Below, one piece after another: positions 9,161 through 17,070 of a stretch of 64,000 bases of DNA; position 1 is the first letter of the stretch; each line of letters starts with the position of its first letter. This DNA is from Chitinophagaceae bacterium. Its GTDB lineage: Bacteria; Bacteroidota; Bacteroidia; Chitinophagales; Chitinophagaceae. The notes beneath the pieces were generated by a model. The model had not been told where the DNA came from. It saw only the letters and a program-made list of their open reading frames with translations, and did not search any database. The stretch is from NCBI GenBank assembly GCA_019638615.1, contig JAHBTL010000014.1, positions 62,001-126,000 of the forward strand, given 5' to 3'. Made by a program: the position numbers and the translations under genes.

Positions 9161-11080
9161 TTATTGTCTTTTATTGATCCTGCCTTTAAACTTACTTACT
9201 CCATCCATGAATGCTTCCGCTACAATCCTTCCCGGGGGAAGGTGGGTAAGGTCGTAATTAAATACGGCATTCCTGATATTCTTGTATTCATGCCTTTGCC
9301 ACACAACGCCGTCTACGGTAATCTGTACCATCATATTGCTTAGCCTGTTGGACACAACGCTTAGCTGTGTCCGATCAGTCACCAGTCTCGGATATAAGGA
9401 AAAAGCATACCTGGCTACGGCAGTATCTCTTTCAAAACCCGGAACAGCTTTAAAGCTGAGCATTTCCCCGCTGCCGCAATCGCTTTCAAAAGCATGAATA
9501 AGATTATCCTTCATATCAAACATACGCAGGTAACCATCCCCGTTCCTCGGTTGTGCCCAGAATTGCAGCCCGTTGCCGGCAGTATCAACCAGGTAGAGAG
9601 AGTATTTGCCCGCAGCCAGGCGGATGGTATCGGTATAGAGCGTTATCGAATCCAACTGCGATGCTGTTTTTTGGAAAACGGTATCCAGCTTATCGTTGAC
9701 AAGAAAAATGCTGTTGTCTTTTGGCTTATTATTGGTAAGCAATCGCAATACAAATTCGGAAGGAAATTTTTCGGGGGTAGTAAAGCTGGTTTTCATTTCA
9801 TTATCGCCCGTCCAGGCATCTTTTTTACCGTTGGGTTGGGTAAGCGTTACGCTGAACGTATTCAGGCCATCCTGCTCCTGTATGTCTCCGGGCAATGCTA
9901 TTTCAGCTACCTGGTTAAAAGGAAGGCGCCCTTTCCAGTGAAATGTTTTGGCAGGAAAGCCTTCGGTGCCATATACGATCCTGAGTGAACGAAGCGGGTC
10001 GGCTCCCAGGTTCCTGAACGATATGCGTGGGGTAGCACTGGCAGGGTTCAGCCGGAAAAAACGCTGCTCATCACTCGGCACCATAATGGCTTCCACCGCC
10101 ACGTCTGTTTTTTGCCGGGGCGCAGAATAATGGAATAAATAAGCTGAAATATTCTCGACAGCCTGTATATTAGCTGTAGCGGTGTATGGCTCCATTTGCA
10201 AAGACACTTCATGCCTGCCTGGTTTTGTAAATACATCCAATATATCCGGCTGCTGCAAATCACCGGGACACCAGTAGGCACGGTCGTATATCCAGGTGCC
10301 GCCCTGTGGGTACAGGGGATTATCGCCACAGGCTTTCCACATATCCCGCCGGTCAACCGTATTTCCGTCCAGCTTTATTTCGCGCCAGCGGCTGCAAAAC
10401 TCACTGCACCCACGTGGCCTGTCCATACCATGCCCGGTATGCTGAATACGTATGCGGCTCAGGGTGGCGACCGGAGCAGACTCGTAGCTTACCGGTAACA
10501 GGTGTTCTTCAATCTTCTCATTAGGATCGCCGTATTTATAGCCTTTATTCCAGAGGGGTACAATACCCAGCGGTGTAACCACCGGCGGCCCGGACAGTAT
10601 CTCAAAATCTATTGTCAGCGCCCAGCCCACCGTATTGTCTTCGTAACCGGTATGTACATATACAACCTCCACGCTGTCCCGCAGGTAAGGTGCAAAATCG
10701 CTGACATCTACCTGCCATTTCCAGCTCCACCCTTTATTGTAGATGCTGCCATAGGGCGTAAGCATCCTGCCCAGCTCGTAATTAAGTGCTTTACCGTTTA
10801 CACCTCCTTTCCGGCGCAATACAATATGATCCAGATAGTCCCAATGTGCGGTGTTCAGGCTGTCGGGGCTTCCCAGGGTAACGTGCATGGTCACCTTACG
10901 GATAGGATACCTGGCTTCAGGAAACACACCCCAGGCCGGATAAGGATTTTCTCCTTTGGCGGGATCGCAAATGATGGTAGCGCGGTTGTGCGTAAACACA
11001 TGGCTTACCACAGGCTTTTGTGCCAGCGCTATCGTAGCTGTAATAGTACATAGCAGGGATAGTATATACCTTAATTTCAT
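9161..11080 (-). CDS. secreted PNGase F-like peptide-N-glycanase with T9SS-like C-terminus
   Basis: 639 aa from ATG 11080, chosen because it starts the signal peptide (KLRYILSLLCTITATIALAQ). Residues about 45-290 match the two jelly-roll domains of peptide-N-glycosidase F: the D81/D84 region (HWDYLDHIVLRR), GHGMDRPRGCSEFC with E227 at the position of catalytic Glu206, and DRAYWCPGDLQQPDI. The position equivalent to Glu118 reads His143 (VVYVHTGY) by my alignment. A middle beta-rich extension follows, and the last 80 residues (FSLYPRLVTDR...KFKGRINKRQ) look like a type IX secretion sorting domain. The likely role is to release N-glycans from glycoproteins outside the cell. It stands alone, and its stop is convergent with the end of eptA. 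Confidence 0.78.
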   Translation of the reverse strand: MKLRYILSLLCTITATIALAQKPVVSHVFTHNRATIICDPAKGENPYPAWGVFPEARYPIRKVTMHVTLGSPDSLNTAHWDYLDHIVLRRKGGVNGKALNYELGRMLTPYGSIYNKGWSWKWQVDVSDFAPYLRDSVEVVYVHTGYEDNTVGWALTIDFEILSGPPVVTPLGIVPLWNKGYKYGDPNEKIEEHLLPVSYESAPVATLSRIRIQHTGHGMDRPRGCSEFCSRWREIKLDGNTVDRRDMWKACGDNPLYPQGGTWIYDRAYWCPGDLQQPDILDVFTKPGRHEVSLQMEPYTATANIQAVENISAYLFHYSAPRQKTDVAVEAIMVPSDEQRFFRLNPASATPRISFRNLGADPLRSLRIVYGTEGFPAKTFHWKGRLPFNQVAEIALPGDIQEQDGLNTFSVTLTQPNGKKDAWTGDNEMKTSFTTPEKFPSEFVLRLLTNNKPKDNSIFLVNDKLDTVFQKTASQLDSITLYTDTIRLAAGKYSLYLVDTAGNGLQFWAQPRNGDGYLRMFDMKDNLIHAFESDCGSGEMLSFKAVPGFERDTAVARYAFSLYPRLVTDRTQLSVVSNRLSNMMVQITVDGVVWQRHEYKNIRNAVFNYDLTHLPPGRIVAEAFMDGVSKFKGRINKRQ

Positions 11081-11173
11081 CAGCGGTACAATAATGTTTA
11101 AGAAGCCGTATAAAGATATGGTATTGGAATGGTTTGATGCAGCAATAATATATGAAAAACGCATAACAACGCA

Positions 11174-11968
11174 CTATTCTGTATGCAGGTCCTTTACAGG
11201 ATTTGCGGTTGCCGCCCTTAATGTTTGGGAAATAATTGTTGTTAACCCTATGCAAAGCAAAAAAGCAAAGCATAGTACTGCTGAAAATAAGCTGTCGCCG
11301 GTTCTTACAACAAAATTCTGGAGAAAAAGGTGCCCTGCCAGAAAACCAAGCGGAACCGCTATAAAGCCTGCAATAAAAATCAGCTTTATAAACCTGCGGG
11401 ATAACATGCTTACAAGCTGTTTTTCTGTTGCCCCGATAATTTTCCGTATGCTGATCTCTTTACGTTTTACCTGCACGGTATAAGTGACTAAGCCCAGCAG
11501 CGATACTGTAGCTGTCTGATCATCGGCGCGCTGCAGATCTTCATCCAGCCATGAAGGCTGTACAGTAATACCGTGAAAAGAGGTTTGCAACGTTGCAACC
11601 ACTTTCTGAGCGATCGCCTGCCTGTCTACATTGTTGCCGACTGAAATGTATAAAAAATTACAGGCATCCAGCGATGTTCTGAAAGCAAGCGGGGATACAG
11701 GAAACCCGGGGCTTTCATAATTGAAATTTTTCAGCACGCCGGTAATCCGCATTTGTGTTGTACCACTGGTTTTTATAAGCTGCCCTACAGCTTTTGCATA
11801 ATCTCTAAATCCTAAGCCAATAGCAGCCTGCTCATTGATAAGGATATCTTCAATGGCGGATGCTGTTGCTTTTGACTGGAAATTGCCACCGGCTAAGACT
11901 TTTAATTGCATGGTAGGAATGAAATCCGGGTCGACAAAATAATATTGCAGCTTTTGTATCGGGCGCAC
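11174..11968 (-). pseudogene. truncated FtsX/MacB-type ABC permease (C-terminal part)
   Basis: The translation matches the periplasmic and C-terminal part of Bacteroidota FtsX-family permeases (YYFVDPDFIPTMQLKVLAGGNF, ILINEQAA, RITGVLKNFNYESP, KRKEISIRKIIGATEKQLVSML, two C-terminal helices, ANPVKDLHTE). Normal members are about 780-800 aa, so the N-terminal membrane helix, the first FtsX domain and most of the periplasmic part are missing. The stretch TATVSLLGLVTYTVQVKRKEI also lacks the first half of the third-from-last helix, suggesting a second internal deletion. The left neighbour in the same strand is the PNGase-like gene. Probably inactive. Confidence 0.75.
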
Positions 11969-12170
11969 TATATGGGCTGATATCCGGGGTCATCATTCGG
12001 CTGGCATTGTTCGCGGTGCTTTATACCGGTATCTGTATTATCGTCAACTGGCTCCATTCAAAATGTCCAAAAGAAATACATTTAAATATTTTTCTCTTTC
12101 GCTGGCATTTGTCCTGGTTTTCCTGCCGGTAATTGTTGCTATAGCCAAATTAAGCAGGAATGTATTTTAG
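11964..12170 (+). pseudogene. 3' remnant of an unidentified membrane protein
   Basis: An open frame of 68 codons ends at TAG 12168-12170 and has no proper start. It encodes WADIRGHHSAGIVRGALY, a basic linker, and one membrane helix (YFSLSLAFVLVFLPVIVAI). It abuts the broken 5' end of the FtsX fragment at about 11965. The Arg/Gly-rich part recalls the C-terminal membrane-proximal segment of some glycosyltransferases, but the similarity is weak. An internal ATG (12063) would give a 35-aa peptide. Confidence 0.3.
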
Positions 12171-12196
12171 GTGAAACAACCATTATTAAGGCAACC

Positions 12197-13210
12197 TTAT
12201 ATATCATTCTCTTCCTCCTTTCTCCGGGTTGTAAAATAACCCGGCGTAACACCATAATTTTTTTTGAAAGCCGTAATAAAATGCTGTACATATTCATAGC
12301 CGCAGTATGCCGCTATTTCGCTTATCGTTAATTCATTTTCCTGTAAAAGTTCATTCGCTTTTTGCATACGCAATGCATGCAGGTATCCGAAAACGGTATT
12401 ACCAAACAGTGCCTTGAACCCTCTTTTTAGTTTAAAATCATTAATGCCTACTTTATGCGCCAGGTCAATCAGCGAACAGGGGTTGGCAATATTCTCCTCC
12501 AAAATTTCTTTTGCATGATACAGCCGCTCCATATCAGCTTTTTTTATTTTAGTATGTCTGCCATTGCTTGCATGTTGATGTTGCTCTAATTGAAGGGACA
12601 GGAGCTCCAGTATCTTTGATTCAAAATAAATTTTCTTTAAACTTCCTTTTTTCTGCGTTTGCAGAAGCTGGTGTACGCATTGATTCATGGCGGCATCCGC
12701 ATAGGCCGGATGCTTATACAATTGAGCGGTTTTGCCGGAAGCAAGCTGCTGCCTGAAATGATGCAGTAAATGATCATCATCACCGGTTATTCTTTGAAAA
12801 TTTTTTTCAGATATATGGATTTCCAGCTTGTCATTTATTTCATCGCTTATATCTGCCCTAAAGCTTGCCCTGAATACAGGCGTATATATCAGGTTGTGCT
12901 GCTTCCCCGAAAAAGACAGAGATTGGCCGCTATCGTATAAAAATGTATTGCTTTTACCTGAAAGATTAAAATACATCACTACACTGCCGGCAGGATCTTC
13001 ATCTGTAATTTCAATATCCTCTTTAAGCCGCACTTTGCCATGCCTTATAGAAAAACCATCAAACTCCCACTCATCAAAATCGGCTTGCATGGCAGGATGA
13101 TTCAACACATAGCTGCGTTCCTTTAAAGAACTTTTTCCAGGCGCGTTCTGTGAGCTTTTTTGAAAAAGGAGTGTTTCATTAAACGCTCCTGTTGATAACC
13201 GTATGCTCAT
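12197..13210 (-). CDS. AraC-family regulator, PchR/YbtA-like
   Basis: 337 residues. The C-terminal 100 residues form two helix-turn-helix units (CSLIDLAHKVGINDFKLKRGF and ISEIAAYCGYEYVQHFITAF) with the KALFGNTVFGYLHALRMQKA link typical of the PchR-like subgroup common beside iron receptors. The N-terminal part is a ligand-sensing cupin-like region without clear motifs. It is divergent from the heme-type receptor gene at 13344, with 133 bp between them, so it probably controls that receptor. In Proteobacteria, PchR and YbtA respond to ferri-siderophores; the ligand here is not known. Confidence 0.85.
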   Translation of the reverse strand: MSIRLSTGAFNETLLFQKSSQNAPGKSSLKERSYVLNHPAMQADFDEWEFDGFSIRHGKVRLKEDIEITDEDPAGSVVMYFNLSGKSNTFLYDSGQSLSFSGKQHNLIYTPVFRASFRADISDEINDKLEIHISEKNFQRITGDDDHLLHHFRQQLASGKTAQLYKHPAYADAAMNQCVHQLLQTQKKGSLKKIYFESKILELLSLQLEQHQHASNGRHTKIKKADMERLYHAKEILEENIANPCSLIDLAHKVGINDFKLKRGFKALFGNTVFGYLHALRMQKANELLQENELTISEIAAYCGYEYVQHFITAFKKNYGVTPGYFTTRRKEEENDI

Positions 13211-13343
13211 GAGATAATCCGTTTAGCGTAATTAAAAATCCCTTTGTGGTATAATCTTCAAATGGGAGGCAAATAGTTTTGCAAAAAGTTCCTATGGAGA
13301 GATTATGCTTTTTACATGCCCGTAATAATTACAAATATAACTG

Positions 13344-15449
13344 ATGTTCAGGTCGCTGTTTGTGTATATGGTTGTCATGGTTCTGTCAAATTTCAATATG
13401 AATGCCCGGGCGCAACAAAAAGCTGTGGATACGATGCAGGGAAAAGAGCTTGAGCAAGTGGTCATTACCGCTACAAAAACTACCAGGAAGATAAAGGATA
13501 TACCCGCGCCGGTTACTGTGATAAAAGGTTCAGCTATTGAAAAAATGGGATCATTACGATTGAATGAAGTGCTTTCCGAATTAACAGGCGTACAGATTGT
13601 AAGAAGCACCGAAGGAAACCTGGGTGTTCAGATGCAGGGATTGAACAGTGAATACATACTGATACTGATTGATGGTGAACCGCTCATTGGCCGCGTCAAC
13701 AATGTATTAGACCTCACCCGTATCACGGTTAATAATATCGAGCGTATAGAAATTATAAAAGGCCCGTCTTCTTCTTTGTTTGGAAGCGAAGCATTGGGCG
13801 GTGTGATCAATATCATCACTAAAAGCGGCGCTGTTGATAAATTTCATGGTTATGCACAGGCGGTTTATCGCAAATACAACGTGCTTGATATAAGTGCAGA
13901 AGCCGGTGAGCAGAAAAAGAAAGCCGGCTGGTATTTGTTTGCCGACCGCCAGCATGGCAATGGTTATTTTGCCAAAGGAAGCACTGATGCTGTTACAAAA
14001 ACAGTTGCTCCTTACACGACCTATACTTTCAATGGCAAGTTTTCCCTCCAGCTTAATGCCAGGCAAAAATTGAGCGTCAGCAGTAAGTATTATGATGAAA
14101 GGCAATCCAACAGGGCGATAATACTTAATGCATCTGCGGGCAATCGCATAGCATCGCAATGGCAGTACCGTAAAGATCTCAGCATTACACCGGCTTATAC
14201 TTATACCATATCAGAAAAGCAAAAGCTACAGTTACATAATTACACAACCTTGTTCAGCAGCGCTACCCTGTTTCGGCATGAGAATAACAATGAGCTTTAT
14301 TCGGATACCCGTTTCAGGCAATTATTTAACCGCATAGAAGCGCAATATGATTATAAGCCTGGTCAGAAACATTTACTCACGATTGGTATTGGCGACGCTA
14401 TAGAAACAGTAAAAGCATCTGATTATATAGACGGGAATTATTTTAACCAGCTCTATATTTTCGGGCAGGATCAGTTCCAGCTTATCAAAGATGTGAGTAT
14501 TATAGCCGGTTTCCGATACGACAAGCATAACCAATACAGAGACCGGTTCAGCCCGAAGCTTGCCGCTGAATGGAAAGTGACTCCGCAGCTTGGTCTTTAT
14601 ACCAACATTGCAGGAGGCTATAAAGCGCCCACGTTCGAGCAGTTGCTGCTCAACTTCACCAACCCTACGGTTGGCTATACCGTGCTGGGAACAAATGCCG
14701 CCAAACAGGGATTAAAAGCGTTAACAGATGAAGGACAGATACAAACGGTGCTCATTGAGCCGGGAGATAATCATTTGAAAGCGGAAAGCTCCGTAGCGAT
14801 CAATGCGGGTGCAAAATACAATCCCGTTAACGGTCTCTGGTTTTCGCTCAATATCTTTCGCAATAATATCCGCAACCTCATTGACTTTAATACCATCGCC
14901 ATTAAAACGAACCGGAGCAGCGTGTACAGCTATTTCAACCACAACCGGGTATTTACACAGGGGCTGGAGCTTCAGGCTGATCATACCATCGCGCCCGGAC
15001 TTTCGGTTTCAGCAGGGTATCAATACCTGGTGGCAAAAGATAAAGATGTATTGGAACAAATTAAAAAAGGCGAGATGTATTACCGGGATGCGGCAACACA
15101 AACTGATCATAAGGTTACCGCATCCATGTATGGCGGGCTATACAACCGTTCAAAACACAGTGGTAATATGAAGCTTGAATACAGTAATGCACCTTATAAG
15201 TTTGACGTATCCCTCCGGTGCATCTATCGTGGGCGTTATGGCTCGGGGGCAGATGTGAATGGTAATTTGATATTAGATGACAAGAGAGAATATGCCCCGG
15301 GCTATGTCTTGCTGAACCTTACTGTACGTAAAAAAATCAGATCCTTTATACTGGAAGCAGGATGCAATAACCTCACCGGTACAATAAATGAGCTGGATAC
15401 ATCCATTATACCCTTTAACTGGTTTGCAGGGACATCTGTAAAATTTTAA
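13344..15449 (+). CDS. TonB-dependent heme/hemoprotein receptor, HmuR-like
   Basis: 701 residues with a signal peptide (to NARAQQ) and no carboxypeptidase-like domain. The plug begins VVITATKTTRKIKDIPAPVTVI and contains IERIEIIKGPSSSLFGSEAL and GGVINIITK; the barrel ends GTSVKF. Direct linkage to an HmuY-family lipoprotein 26 bp downstream indicates the HmuYR heme-uptake arrangement described in Porphyromonas. The receptor would carry heme, or another ligand, across the outer membrane using TonB energy. An AraC gene is divergent upstream. Classical heme-ligand histidines were not verified. Confidence 0.82.
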   Translation: MFRSLFVYMVVMVLSNFNMNARAQQKAVDTMQGKELEQVVITATKTTRKIKDIPAPVTVIKGSAIEKMGSLRLNEVLSELTGVQIVRSTEGNLGVQMQGLNSEYILILIDGEPLIGRVNNVLDLTRITVNNIERIEIIKGPSSSLFGSEALGGVINIITKSGAVDKFHGYAQAVYRKYNVLDISAEAGEQKKKAGWYLFADRQHGNGYFAKGSTDAVTKTVAPYTTYTFNGKFSLQLNARQKLSVSSKYYDERQSNRAIILNASAGNRIASQWQYRKDLSITPAYTYTISEKQKLQLHNYTTLFSSATLFRHENNNELYSDTRFRQLFNRIEAQYDYKPGQKHLLTIGIGDAIETVKASDYIDGNYFNQLYIFGQDQFQLIKDVSIIAGFRYDKHNQYRDRFSPKLAAEWKVTPQLGLYTNIAGGYKAPTFEQLLLNFTNPTVGYTVLGTNAAKQGLKALTDEGQIQTVLIEPGDNHLKAESSVAINAGAKYNPVNGLWFSLNIFRNNIRNLIDFNTIAIKTNRSSVYSYFNHNRVFTQGLELQADHTIAPGLSVSAGYQYLVAKDKDVLEQIKKGEMYYRDAATQTDHKVTASMYGGLYNRSKHSGNMKLEYSNAPYKFDVSLRCIYRGRYGSGADVNGNLILDDKREYAPGYVLLNLTVRKKIRSFILEAGCNNLTGTINELDTSIIPFNWFAGTSVKF

Positions 15450-15475
15450 TAATAACCATTAAAACAATACAAAAA

Positions 15476-16078
15476 ATGAAAAGAAGTCTGTTCAGTTTTT
15501 TAGTTCCCGGAATTGCATTTGCTTTAGTATTCAGCACCGGTTGCAAAAAAGATCATGATGATCCCAAACCGGTAAGTCCGGATGTAAAAACAAAGATTGA
15601 CCTCAATGCCAGCGTCCATACTGCTTATTTCAATCTTACCACAGGAGAGGAAGTTGCAGTTACCGATGCCTCCACCAACAAATGGGATGTGGCATTCGAT
15701 GGCGTGGATGAGAACATTTATATGACAGCCAATCCGCTAGGCGGTGGCGCACAAATAGTGTCTGCTGCGTTTGAAGCGCTTACTGAAGCGCCTGCAGACG
15801 GCTATCTTTCCGGTGATGCCGCATTTGCAGATTTTACCACATGGGCTAATTATACAGGAGCTACCACGCAGCCGCTGCACGCCGTGCTCCCCAAAGCAGG
15901 TATTACCATTGTTATTAAAACGCCGGCAGGTAAATATGCCAAGATCCAGCTACTGGGCTTTTACCAGGGAAATCCTGATACTTCCACGCCGCAATTCGCT
16001 GATTTTTCAACAAGGCCTGCTTACGGTTATTACAGTATAAAGTATACTATACAAACCGACGGAAGCCGGAAATTTTAG
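15476..16078 (+). CDS. hmuY: HmuY-family heme-binding lipoprotein
   Basis: 200 residues. The N-terminus is a lipoprotein signal with the acylated Cys at 23 (FSTGCKK), and the strands WDVAFDGVDENIYMTANP, TIVIKTPAGKYAKIQLLGFYQG and YGYYSIKYTIQTDG fit the HmuY fold (PF14064). HmuY proteins bind heme at the cell surface and pass it to the partner receptor. The axial histidines of Porphyromonas HmuY are not obviously conserved, so the heme ligands may be methionines or the ligand may differ. Lies in an operon with the receptor at 13344. Confidence 0.8.
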   Translation: MKRSLFSFLVPGIAFALVFSTGCKKDHDDPKPVSPDVKTKIDLNASVHTAYFNLTTGEEVAVTDASTNKWDVAFDGVDENIYMTANPLGGGAQIVSAAFEALTEAPADGYLSGDAAFADFTTWANYTGATTQPLHAVLPKAGITIVIKTPAGKYAKIQLLGFYQGNPDTSTPQFADFSTRPAYGYYSIKYTIQTDGSRKF

Positions 16079-16117
16079 AATGAATTTTTCTCTATAAAAT
16101 ACGATAACCGGATACCA

Positions 16118-16531
16118 ATGTTCAAAGAATTCCGCCTTGTAAGAATGTCCTTATTATGGACAATGACAGCCATTTTAATGTGCCTGCACGAGACCTACGA
16201 TGTAACCAATATCATGTTCGGGATAGATGTAAAGATGCCTGGTGCAGATGGTACTGTTCCTGCTATAAAGCATGTGCTTCGCCTTATATTTGATATTGGC
16301 TCTATGCTTATAGCAGTATTGATCTTATATACGCAACCTAAATGGCTGCGTTGGACATTGCTGGTATGGGCAGCCGTTGTAGTTCCTGCCAATATACTGC
16401 ACCTGATTGAAGTAAGAAAGGAAAACCCTTCTCATTATTCTCAAATAGGCATAATGGTACTGGAACTAATGATCAGTATTTTCTTATGCATTGATCATTA
16501 TAAGTGGGTGAAGGAACCGAATGGCAAATAG
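16118..16531 (+). CDS. small integral membrane protein
   Basis: 137 residues with four predicted membrane helices (LLWTMTAILMCLHETYDVTN; LRLIFDIGSMLIAVLILY; LRWTLLVWAAVVVPANILHLI; IGIMVLELMISIFLCI). I do not recognise the family. It follows hmuY by 39 bp in the same direction and may be part of the heme operon. A His at the end of helix 1 (CLHETYD) and another in helix 3 (ILHLIEV) could bind heme or metal, but that is speculation. Confidence 0.65.
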   Translation: MFKEFRLVRMSLLWTMTAILMCLHETYDVTNIMFGIDVKMPGADGTVPAIKHVLRLIFDIGSMLIAVLILYTQPKWLRWTLLVWAAVVVPANILHLIEVRKENPSHYSQIGIMVLELMISIFLCIDHYKWVKEPNGK

Positions 16532-16551
16532 TGTACGTGCGGCGTATGCTT

Positions 16552-16804
16552 TTACCTCTTCTTCGTCAGCCAACCCATATATATAGATGATTGAAAAAAG
16601 CGCAGTAGCGGTTCAAACCCTGCTGCTGCGCATAATTCAGACAATCTTTGTTCCGAAACCTGCTACCAGTAAATCCTTGTGCCCGGTTTCACTTAACAGC
16701 CTGGGTAAATGGTCTACAAAGTAATGATAGTTGGGTATCCACGTTTCTACAAACTGATCATAGCCTGCAGCTCTTTCGTTTTCAAATATTTCTACTTTGC
16801 GCAT
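16552..16804 (-). pseudogene. deleted copy of the SAM methyltransferase at 48602-49270
   Basis: Read on the minus strand, this matches both ends of the intact methyltransferase gene: an N-terminal part (KVEIFENERA.GY.QFV.TWIP.YHYF) up to the glycine-rich SAM motif, then directly the C-terminal SEQRLSELC..AGFE..LRFFQSSIYMGWLTKK. It is 253 bp long against 669 bp in the intact gene, so 416 bp are missing, which shifts the frame. The junction lies in an 11-base near-repeat (TGTTCCGCAAC/TGTTCCGAAAC) that the intact gene has at both matching positions. Motif I and the catalytic core are lost. Confidence 0.85.
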
Positions 16805-17070
16805 TCTGTAAGAATATTGTTTGCTGTTTATGATCCCAGGTTTATTTTGTTATCAGTTTCCACCTTTTATGCCTGTGTTTGAAAAAATATTTTGCCTACC
16901 ACGAAATAACTCCGCCCCGGTGCAGCAACAGTCATAAAACTGTAATTTATCTTCATCCGCTATTATCACCATCCAAATTCGTTGATTATAATTCTGATTG
17001 CGTTGACGGCATAGTGCAACGCTATTGCAATTTTGTCGCAATTTAATTTTATCTGTAATCATTCTATATA

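Noticed and set aside
9494-11053. Long plus-strand frames opposite the PNGase-like gene
   Set aside because: They are antisense to a protein with a clear family match, and their sequences show no domain.
16853-17062. 69-codon minus-strand frame before the FyuA-like receptor
   Set aside because: Cys-rich, unstructured translation with no neighbour link; more likely the promoter region of the receptor.
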